Positions 25,608-32,351 of a stretch of DNA of 64,000 nucleotides are shown here, one piece after another. The notes beneath the pieces are model-generated. The model was not told the DNA's origin. It saw only the letters and a program-made list of their open reading frames with translations, and searched no databases. This DNA is from Streptomyces griseochromogenes (GTDB taxonomy: Bacteria > Actinomycetota > Actinomycetes > Streptomycetales > Streptomycetaceae), in assembly GCF_001542625.1 (NCBI RefSeq), contig NZ_CP016279.1, positions 8,060,001 to 8,124,000 on the forward strand, read 5' to 3'. The translations under genes and the position numbers were made by a program. How positions within the stretch are numbered: position 1 is the first letter of the stretch; the number at the start of each line of letters is the position of its first letter.

Positions 25608-26471
25608 CTACATCGAGGCCCGGGCCTTGCGGTACAGCACCGCACCCGCGAGCAGCGTGCCCGCTCCCGCCGGCAGCGCGATGCCCAGCGGCAGGTCACT
25701 GCCGGTGTGGGCGAGCTGGGCGGGGCCCGAAGGCAGGCCGGAGCGGCCGCCCTGCTGCTGGGCATGAGACGGGCCGTGAGGCGTGTGTCCCCCCTTGCCG
25801 GGCGGAGTGCCCGGGTGACCCGGCGTTCCCGGGTGGCCCGGTGTACCCGGGTGCCCCGGCTGACCGGGGTGACCCGGCTGACCAGGATGTCCCGGCTGAC
25901 CGGGGTGGCCCGGCTGTCCGGGGTGACCTGGCTGGCCGGGGTGGCCCGGCTGGCCCGGATGCCCCGGGTTGCCGGGGTTCCCGGGCGGGTTCTCGTGTCC
26001 GCCGCCCGGCGGACGGCTGTCGTGACCGCCGCCGTTGGAGCAGTCGTTGTCGGTGGTGGCGTTGCCGACGCCGATCACGTTCACGCTGTTGCCGCACGCG
26101 TTCACCGGAGCGTCGATCGGCACCTGGACGGTGTTGCCTGAGCCGACGCCGGGCGAATCGCTCGTGCGGCCGCCCGCGTGCGAGCCGCCGGAGCCGCCCT
26201 GGCCGCCGTGCCCGGCCGAACCGCCCCCGTCGTGGTTGGCGCACCTGTTGCCCACCGACGGGTTGAGGATCCCGACGACGTTCACGGTGTTGCCGCAGAC
26301 GTTCACCGGAGCGTGCACCGGCACCTGCACCGTGTTGCCGGACAGTACGCCGGGCGAGCCGATCGCGGAACCGATCGCGCCCGAGTCGGCCTGGGCGTAG
26401 CCGCTCGCGGCGGCGATCACACCGGTGGCCGCCGCCACCGTCATCAGGCCCTTGCGGGTGCCCTGTCGCAT
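25608..26471 (-). CDS. chpC: Long chaplin, sortase-anchored, with collagen-like spacer
   Basis: Chaplins are secreted amyloid surfactants that coat aerial hyphae. This 287-residue long chaplin has a signal peptide (1-28) and two chaplin domains (about 38-77 and 106-144), each with two cysteines (59/77; 126/144) and the VNVCGNTVNVVG-type core. A Gly-rich linker, a Pro/Gly spacer (about 163-223) and the sorting signal LAHTG (253-257) follow, then a hydrophobic segment and RKARASM, so a sortase should link it to peptidoglycan. ATG 26471 follows AGGGGAA. It lies upstream-adjacent to a short chaplin, as in the chpC-chpH pair of S. coelicolor; the symbol rests on that. Confidence 0.9.
   Translation of the reverse strand: MRQGTRKGLMTVAAATGVIAAASGYAQADSGAIGSAIGSPGVLSGNTVQVPVHAPVNVCGNTVNVVGILNPSVGNRCANHDGGGSAGHGGQGGSGGSHAGGRTSDSPGVGSGNTVQVPIDAPVNACGNSVNVIGVGNATTDNDCSNGGGHDSRPPGGGHENPPGNPGNPGHPGQPGHPGQPGHPGQPGHPGQPGHPGQPGHPGQPGHPGTPGHPGTPGHPGTPPGKGGHTPHGPSHAQQQGGRSGLPSGPAQLAHTGSDLPLGIALPAGAGTLLAGAVLYRKARASM
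25803..25985 (-). repeat. Collagen-like G-x-P tandem repeat within chpC
   Basis: Encodes repeated GHPGQP and GHPGTP units (about 20 Gly-x-Pro/Gln triplets, residues 163-223). The 18-base units between about 25854 and 25967 are nearly identical at DNA level, so unit number may vary between strains by slippage. Confidence 0.85.
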
Positions 26472-26614
26472 TTCTGGATTTCCCCTGCCTTCGGTTCTCT
26501 TTGCGTTCCGCGAAAGGGAGTTCCGCGGAAAAAGACCGGTCGGCCTCGGAGCGCATGGCGCGCGCTCCTGGGCCGACGGTTCGAAAAGACGCCCCCCCCC
26601 TCAGGGAGTCGACG

Positions 26615-26848
26615 TCACTTGTTGAAGCAGACGTTGCCGAAGGCGGGGTTCAGGATCCCGACCACGCTGATCGTGTTGCCGCAGACGTTCACCGGGACGT
26701 GCACGGGCGCCTGGACGACATTGCCCGAAAGGACACCCGGGGAGTGCAGGGCGGCACCCTGGGCACCGGAGTCGGCGGCGGCCATGCCCGCGCCGGCGAG
26801 AACCAGACCACCGGTGGCAACAGCGGCAGCGACGATCTTCTTGATCAT
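26615..26848 (-). CDS. chpH: Short chaplin
   Basis: The 77-residue secreted short chaplin has a signal peptide (1-25, MIKKIVAAAVATGGLVLAGA then AAAD) and one chaplin domain with Cys56 and Cys74, the VNVCGNTISVVGILNPAFGN core and the terminal NVCFNK. It is expected to assemble into amyloid fibrils at the aerial hypha surface, lowering surface tension. A strong AAGGAGG precedes ATG 26848. ChpH is, with ChpE, the most conserved short chaplin in Streptomyces, and position beside chpC supports this symbol. The 5' leader holds a 9-bp inverted repeat (26866-26893). Confidence 0.93.
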   Translation of the reverse strand: MIKKIVAAAVATGGLVLAGAGMAAADSGAQGAALHSPGVLSGNVVQAPVHVPVNVCGNTISVVGILNPAFGNVCFNK

Positions 26849-26865
26849 TATTCCTCCTTGTTGAC

Positions 26866-26893
26866 AATGCGATCCCGTGTTGCAGATCGCATT
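26866..26893 (-). promoter_or_regulatory. Inverted repeat in the chpH upstream/leader region
   Basis: AATGCGATC and GATCGCATT form a perfect 9-bp inverted repeat separated by ten bases, starting 18 bp upstream of the chpH start and just before its ribosome site. It may be an mRNA hairpin controlling translation or stability, or a regulator site if transcription starts downstream. Confidence 0.6.
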
Positions 26894-26993
26894 ACCTGTA
26901 ACGAGGAGGAAGTAATGGAGCTACGAGCTTATGGTCGCATTCACTCTTCTCAGTCGATCTCGTACGGGCGCCCGATTACCTGGGCCCAGAGCG

Positions 26994-28319
26994 TCACGAC
27001 GCGTCGATGAACCGGTCGAGCACCCGCACACCGAACTTCAGCCCGTCCACCGGCACCCGCTCGTCCACACCGTGGAACATGCCGGCGAAGTCCAGCTCCG
27101 GGGGCAGCTTGAGCGGCACGAAGCCGAAGCCGCGGATGCCGAGGTCGTCGAAGGACTTGGCGTCGGTCCCGGCGGAGAGCGTGAAGGGGATGGCCTTGGC
27201 GGTCGGGTCCTCGGCCAGCAGCGAGGACTGCATGGCCTCGACGAGCGCCCCGTCGAAGGTGGTCTCGATCGCCTTGTCGGCGTGCACGTCCTCGCGGCGG
27301 ATGTTGGGCCCGAGCAGCCGGTCGAGGTCGGCGAGGAACTCCTCCTCGTGGCCCGGCAGGAACCGTCCGTCGATGTGTGCGGTGGCCTCGCCGGGGATGA
27401 CGTTGACCTTGTAACCGGCGTTCAGCTGGGTGGGGTTGGCGGTGTTGGACAGGGACGCACCGATCAGCTTCGCGATCCCGCCGAGCTTGGCCAGGGTGGC
27501 CTCCATGTCCTCCGGGTCCAGCTCGGTGCCGAGCGCGTCGCCCAGTTCGTCGAGGAAGGCCCGGGTGGTCTTGGTGACCCGCACCGGGAACCTGTGCCGC
27601 CCGACCCGGGCCACGGCCTCCGACAGCTCGGTGATGGCGTTGTCCCGGTGGATCATCGACCCGTGTCCGGCGGTGCCGGCCACGGTCAGCTTCATCCAGT
27701 GCATGCCCTTCTGGGCTGTCTCGATCAGGTACAGCCGCCGCTGCTCGTTCACCGTGAACGAGAACCCGCCCACCTCGCTGATCGCCTCGGTGACGCCCTC
27801 GAACAGGTCGGGGTGGTGGTCGACCAGGTGCCGGGCGCCGTAGGTGCCTCCCGCCTCCTCGTCGGCGAGGAAGGCGACGACGATGTCCCGGGGCGGCCGC
27901 CGCCCGCTGCGCAGCCGGTCCCGCACGACCGCGAGGGTCATGGCGTCCATGTCCTTCATGTCGACGGCCCCGCGGCCCCACACACAGCCGTCGGCGATCT
28001 CGCCGGAGAAGGGGTGGTGGGTCCAGTCGTCCGCGTTGGCCGGTACGACGTCCAGGTGGCCGTGGATCAGGAGGGCGGGGCGGGACGGGTCCTCGCCCTC
28101 GATGCGGGCCACCGTGGAGGCGCGGCCCGGGTGCGACTCGAAGATCTTCGGTTCCAGCCCGACCTCGGCGAGCTTCTCCGCGACGTACTCGGCGGCCTTG
28201 CGTTCGCCCGGGCCGGAGTGGTCGCCGTAGTTGCTGGTGTCGAACCGGATCAGCTCGCGGCAGAGGTCCACGACCTCGTCCTCACCGGTGACGCCCTTGG
28301 CCGTGTCCGTCTCGCTCAC
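26994..28319 (-). CDS. M20-family metallopeptidase / dipeptidase-like hydrolase
   Basis: The 441-residue cytosolic zinc hydrolase has the M20 metal-site motifs: HGHLDVVPA (about 85-93), GRGAVDMKDM (metal-bridging Asp), DEEAGGTYG (catalytic Glu and metal Glu), and a C-terminal MFHGVDER containing the last His. A dimerisation domain is inserted in the middle (AGTAGHGSM). Relatives cleave dipeptides, N-acyl amino acids or succinyl-diaminopimelate; the substrate is not evident. GTG 28319 was chosen because GGGAGG lies seven bases upstream. It follows the chaplin genes on the same strand but about 145 bp separates it from chpH, so co-transcription is uncertain. Confidence 0.9.
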   Translation of the reverse strand: MSETDTAKGVTGEDEVVDLCRELIRFDTSNYGDHSGPGERKAAEYVAEKLAEVGLEPKIFESHPGRASTVARIEGEDPSRPALLIHGHLDVVPANADDWTHHPFSGEIADGCVWGRGAVDMKDMDAMTLAVVRDRLRSGRRPPRDIVVAFLADEEAGGTYGARHLVDHHPDLFEGVTEAISEVGGFSFTVNEQRRLYLIETAQKGMHWMKLTVAGTAGHGSMIHRDNAITELSEAVARVGRHRFPVRVTKTTRAFLDELGDALGTELDPEDMEATLAKLGGIAKLIGASLSNTANPTQLNAGYKVNVIPGEATAHIDGRFLPGHEEEFLADLDRLLGPNIRREDVHADKAIETTFDGALVEAMQSSLLAEDPTAKAIPFTLSAGTDAKSFDDLGIRGFGFVPLKLPPELDFAGMFHGVDERVPVDGLKFGVRVLDRFIDAS

Positions 28320-28518
28320 GCTGCTTCCTCCCACTGTCACTGCTGGTGGTCTTCCTTCATCCTCTCTCCGGTCCGGCCCGGGCCCAAGGCCGGTCCCGGC
28401 CCGTCACACGCCGTTCACGCGGACCGGGCCGCGGGGACGGGGTGTGATCGGCCATCTCCGAAAGCCTGGTAATGTTTCCTCTGTCGCCGCGAGGGAAACC
28501 CCGCACGACAGACACCTT

Positions 28519-28606
28519 GTCCGGGTGGCGGAATGGCAGACGCGCTAGCTTGAGGTGCTAGTGCCCTTTATCGGGCGTGGGGGTTCAAGTCCCCCCTCGG
28601 ACACCA
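28519..28606 (+). tRNA. tRNA-Leu(GAG)
   Basis: The sequence folds as a class II tRNA: acceptor stem GTCCGGG/CTCGGAC (one G-U pair), GGCGGAATGGCAGACGC D-arm, anticodon stem CTAGC/GCTAG around loop TTGAGGT (anticodon GAG), a long variable arm, and T-arm GGGGGTTCAAGTCCCCC. The discriminator A and an encoded CCA close the 3' end. It reads CUC/CUU leucine codons. A TAATGT -10-like box lies at 28470-28475. Confidence 0.97.
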
Positions 28607-28609
28607 GAG

Positions 28610-28634
28610 AAGGCCCCTGCTCAGCAGGGGCCTT
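28610..28634 (+). terminator. Terminator after tRNA-Leu
   Basis: An 11-bp perfect stem AAGGCCCCTGC/GCAGGGGCCTT with a three-base loop is followed by a short TTTT tract. It begins four bases after the tRNA CCA. Confidence 0.85.
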
Positions 28635-28680
28635 CGGCTTTTCCCCCCACGGCTGCGCCGCCAGGGTGGATCATGGGCCG

Positions 28681-30810
28681 GTGGCGGACGAGAAGAGTGT
28701 GGAAGCGGCGGCCGAGGGCTTCGACCGTACGGCGTCGGCGGACGTACTGACGCGTGCCGAGCGGGACCGGCAGAAGGTCGTGGAGAGGTTCCCTCTCGAG
28801 GAATGGTCCGGTCTCCCCTTGCGCCGGTACGCGCTCGGCACGGACGACTTCGACCCCGACGGACGGGGCGGCCCCCCGTTCTGCCGGCTGATGGAATACG
28901 GGACGGACGCGCTCGGCAGCATGCGCGGCGGCAGCGCGGCGAAGCACATCATCTACCGGAGCAGGCGCAGCGGTGAGTGGCGGCTGCCTGCCCCGCTGCA
29001 GAGGGCGAACCCCGAAGAGGCCTGGGAGCTGGTGCGTGGGCAGTTCCTCGCCGCGTTCACCGCCGTGCGGGTCAGGGAATTCCGGGCCATCGACGACATG
29101 AACCTGCTGTCCTTCGGGCAGGCGCTGGTCACGAAGTCCCTGGCCACCTACTTCCCGGACGACTTCCTGCCCATCTACTCGGCCGCCCACATCAGGCACT
29201 TCACGGATCTGCTCGGCGGCACCGGGCATCAGGCCTACGGGAACGTCCGTTCCTGGCAGGCCAACCAGGACCTGCTCGCACTCGTCCGCCGCAGGCCGGA
29301 GTTCGACGGATGGCACCCCCTGGAGGTCATGCGCTTCCTGTACGGCGAGTTCTCGCCGAAGCCCCGGCACCGCGGCACCTGGAAGATCGCCCCCGGGCAG
29401 GGCGCCCGGCTGTGGGAGGAGTGCCGGGCGGGAAGGCACATCCGGGTCGGCTGGGACGAGGTCGGCGATCTCGGTGACTACGAGAGCGACACGGAGCTCA
29501 AGCAGGCGCTGGACGCCGTCTGGCCGCGGTCGACGGGCGGGAATCTGCGGCTCGCGCGGCAGCTGCTGACGTACCGCGACCTCGAACCCGGCGACCGCGT
29601 CGTCGCCAACCGGGGCAAGTCGGAGGTGCTCGCGCTCGGCGAGGTCACCGGCGGCTACACCTACGACGACTCGTACGCGGAGTTCCGGCACAAGGTTCCC
29701 GTGGCCTGGGACGAGAGCTACGCCCAGGTCTTCCCGTCGCCCGAGAACGCCTGGCAGCCCACGTTCGCGAAGGTCCCCGACAAGCTTCTGCGGCGCATCA
29801 GGGAAGGACGCGCGGCCCTGGCCGCGCTGCCGGTGCCGGTACCGGAGGAGTTTCCCGCAGCGGTGCAGGACGTGCTCGACGCGCTGAAGCACAAGGGGCA
29901 GGTGATCCTGTTCGGTCCGCCCGGCACGGGTAAGACGAGGCTGGCGCTGAGTGCCGCGCTGGCGCTGGCCGGGCGGGCGGACGCCATCGACGCGCCGCCC
30001 GCCGAACGCGCGGCCGCCGTGGCGGGGCTGCTTCCCGCCCCGGGTGCCTCCGAGGTGACCGGCGTTTCCCTGGTCACCTTCCATCCGTCGTACGGCTACG
30101 AGGACTTCGTCGAGGGATACAAGCCCGATACGGCCTCGGACCAGGCCGGGCTGAACCTCAAGTGGCGCGAGGGGATCTTCCTGCGGATCTGCGCGGCGGC
30201 CGAGAAGGCGCCCGAGAAGACGTTCCTCCTGATCATCGACGAGATCAACCGGGGCGACCTGCCGCGGGTCCTCGGCGAGCTCGTCACACTGCTGGAGCTC
30301 GACAAGCGGGCGATCCCGGTGACCCTGCCCATCAGCGGGCGGCAGGTCGGCATTCCGCCCAACGTCCGGATCATCGGCACGATGAACACCGCGGACCGCA
30401 GCGTCGGCCACCTGGACGCGGCCGTCCGGCGGCGCTTCGCGTTCCTGGACGTGCCGCCGGATCTGGACTCCGTCGAGGGCTCCGTGGGCGCGCTCGACCT
30501 CGCGGCGTTCCTCGCCGGGCTGAATACGAGGCTGGTCCGCGAGTTCGGTCCCGACCATCAGATCGGTCAGGCGTTCCTGCTGCGCGAAGACCGGCCCGTC
30601 AGCACGGAGGAGGAGCTCAGCGCCGTCTTCTACCACGACATCGTGCCGCAGATCGAGGACCACGGCATGGGCCGGCCCGAGCCGTTGCGGGCCGTTCTGG
30701 GCGACCTCGTCGACCCGGAGTCCGGCCGTATCGCCCGGATGGCGGCGCAGGACCTCCCCAACAAGCTCGCGGCCGAGTTCACGGAGCCGGACGATGCCGT
30801 CGAGCGGTGA
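28681..30810 (+). CDS. mcrB: McrB-like AAA+ GTPase/ATPase of a type IV restriction system, with EVE/PUA-like N-terminal domain
   Basis: This is the NTP-driven motor and sensor subunit of an McrBC-type modification-dependent restriction system. The 709-residue product has an N-terminal helical region (about 1-225), then a domain resembling EVE/PUA modified-base readers (about 230-350, GTWKIAPGQGARLWEEC ... GDRVVANRG). The McrB AAA+ module follows: Walker A GPPGTGKT (about 412-419), Walker B LLIIDEINRGDL (about 515) and the family signature MNTADRS (about 567-573) followed by the arginine-rich RRRFAF. GTG 28681 is chosen because further upstream the frame runs into the tRNA and its terminator; GTG 28666 is possible. 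It overlaps mcrC by 17 bp. Confidence 0.88.
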   Translation: MADEKSVEAAAEGFDRTASADVLTRAERDRQKVVERFPLEEWSGLPLRRYALGTDDFDPDGRGGPPFCRLMEYGTDALGSMRGGSAAKHIIYRSRRSGEWRLPAPLQRANPEEAWELVRGQFLAAFTAVRVREFRAIDDMNLLSFGQALVTKSLATYFPDDFLPIYSAAHIRHFTDLLGGTGHQAYGNVRSWQANQDLLALVRRRPEFDGWHPLEVMRFLYGEFSPKPRHRGTWKIAPGQGARLWEECRAGRHIRVGWDEVGDLGDYESDTELKQALDAVWPRSTGGNLRLARQLLTYRDLEPGDRVVANRGKSEVLALGEVTGGYTYDDSYAEFRHKVPVAWDESYAQVFPSPENAWQPTFAKVPDKLLRRIREGRAALAALPVPVPEEFPAAVQDVLDALKHKGQVILFGPPGTGKTRLALSAALALAGRADAIDAPPAERAAAVAGLLPAPGASEVTGVSLVTFHPSYGYEDFVEGYKPDTASDQAGLNLKWREGIFLRICAAAEKAPEKTFLLIIDEINRGDLPRVLGELVTLLELDKRAIPVTLPISGRQVGIPPNVRIIGTMNTADRSVGHLDAAVRRRFAFLDVPPDLDSVEGSVGALDLAAFLAGLNTRLVREFGPDHQIGQAFLLREDRPVSTEEELSAVFYHDIVPQIEDHGMGRPEPLRAVLGDLVDPESGRIARMAAQDLPNKLAAEFTEPDDAVER

Positions 30811-32083
30811 GCGCCGCCCGGGGCTCAGGGACGTCCTGCTGGAGGAACACAAGTCCGTTCTTCTGGAGCCCGGCGACCTCACCGAGGCCGATCTGCGCGT
30901 CCTCACCGCGCTCCTCGACAAGGACCGGCTCCGGCTGCAGCGGACACCGGCCGGCTGGAAGCTGAGGGCGAAGTCCACGGTCGGGGTCCTCAGGCTGGAG
31001 CGCGTGCGTCTGGTCGTCGCTCCGAAGATGGCCATCTCCGGTGCCCGGCTGATGTCCTGGCTCTGCTACGCGAGCGACACCCGGCTGCCGCTCGACGGCC
31101 CGGCCCCCAGGAAGTGGCTGACGGGCACGGCCGGTTACGCCGCCGTCGTCCCGCACGCCCTGCTCGCCGAGTGCCGGGCGCTGCTCGACGAGGGGCTGCG
31201 GCGTGACTACGTACGGACCGAGCAGGTGCGGCCGGTGCTGCGCGGGCAGCTGGACCTGCGGGCACAGCTGACGCACCGGTACGGCGCCGTCGACCGGTTG
31301 CACGTGCGGAACTTCGAACGGCGCGTGGACATCTGGGAGAACCTGATCTGCGGTGCCGCGCTGCGCGCGGCGATACCGCTGGCCGCCGACGCGAACCTGG
31401 CCCTGGCCCTGCGGGACCTGGCCGCACGCTTCCCCCGGCCACAGCTGCCGGCGACGGCCCCGCGCCTGCTGGCCCGCGCCCGCTACACCCGGCTCAACTC
31501 CCGTTACCGGCCTGCCCACACCTGGGCCGGGCTGGTCCTGGGCGGCGGCGGGGTCACCGATCTGCTGCACGACCGCGGCCTGCCCGCGGGGAGCCTGCTG
31601 CTGCGGACGGACCGGCTCTGGGAGGTGGTCGTGCGGCGGATGGCCGCGCGGGCGGCGCGGGAGTTCGGCGGGCGGCACGTGGAGGTCGCCGAGGTCCCCG
31701 CGATCAGGACGAGCGACGAGGCCGGCCCGTACCCGCAGCCCTTCCGGCCCGACGCCCTCGTGCGGTTCGAGGATCCGCGGACGCGCTTCCTGCCCGTCGA
31801 CGCCAAGTACATCGGGTACGACGGGAGGCGGCTCAGCGCCGAGAACCGGCATCAGCTCCTCACGTACATCGCCGGATACACGACAGCGGACGCCCCGCTC
31901 GCCGCCCTCGTCCACCCCAGCCCGCAGGGCGCCACGAGCCGGACCGTGCGCATCGACGGACCGGGCGGGCGGCATCTGGGGACGATCAGGGTCCTGGGCA
32001 TCGACACCCGGCTGGCCCCCGACCAGGCGGCACAGCCGCTGCGGGAGCTCGTCGCGGAGTTCGCGGCGGGCGGCGGCAGCTGA
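30794..32083 (+). CDS. mcrC: McrC-like endonuclease subunit
   Basis: The 429-residue McrC-family protein would bind the McrB hexamer and cut DNA carrying modified bases. The N-terminal half has the family segments LRLERVRLVVAPKM, RPVLRGQLDLRAQLTHR and RNFERRVDIWENLI. The C-terminal half has a PD-(D/E)xK nuclease core: LWEVVVRRM, then FRPDALVRF with the metal Asp and LPVDAKYIGY with the D-x-K pair. The start overlaps the end of mcrB, so the two are translationally coupled. No methyltransferase is adjacent, as expected for a type IV system. Recognition specificity cannot be read from sequence. Confidence 0.87.
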   Translation: MPSSGERRPGLRDVLLEEHKSVLLEPGDLTEADLRVLTALLDKDRLRLQRTPAGWKLRAKSTVGVLRLERVRLVVAPKMAISGARLMSWLCYASDTRLPLDGPAPRKWLTGTAGYAAVVPHALLAECRALLDEGLRRDYVRTEQVRPVLRGQLDLRAQLTHRYGAVDRLHVRNFERRVDIWENLICGAALRAAIPLAADANLALALRDLAARFPRPQLPATAPRLLARARYTRLNSRYRPAHTWAGLVLGGGGVTDLLHDRGLPAGSLLLRTDRLWEVVVRRMAARAAREFGGRHVEVAEVPAIRTSDEAGPYPQPFRPDALVRFEDPRTRFLPVDAKYIGYDGRRLSAENRHQLLTYIAGYTTADAPLAALVHPSPQGATSRTVRIDGPGGRHLGTIRVLGIDTRLAPDQAAQPLRELVAEFAAGGGS

Positions 32084-32351
32084 CCGGATGCGCGAACTGC
32101 CCCTGGATGTCCGGGCCTTGGCGGTGTGTGGGGCATCTCTCGCCCCGTTCGAGAACCAGCAGGTCAGCGGGCTCGGGTCGGCCATTCGGCGGACACACGG
32201 ACGGTCCTGCCGAGTGGCCCGGCGAAGAGGCGGCGCCTAACGTCGTACTAATATATCCGGCTTGTTACCGAGCTGGAGCCGGACAACCCCAGGCAGACCT
32301 GCGGGCCCGCCAGCGCCCCGGAGGCTTCCGGGTTCGAGACGCGAGGACCGG

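Noticed and set aside
25854..25967. CRISPR-like regularly repeated DNA
   Set aside because: The 18-base units are contiguous, in frame and encode a Gly-x-Pro spacer in chpC; there are no unique spacers or cas genes.
28519..28606. attL site of an integrated element at tRNA-Leu
   Set aside because: No duplicate of the tRNA 3' end and no integrase or excisionase gene were seen in the following 9 kb.
28555..28680. Extension of the McrB frame into the tRNA-Leu gene
   Set aside because: The added residues are tRNA and terminator sequence, and a GTG at 28681 gives a sensible start.
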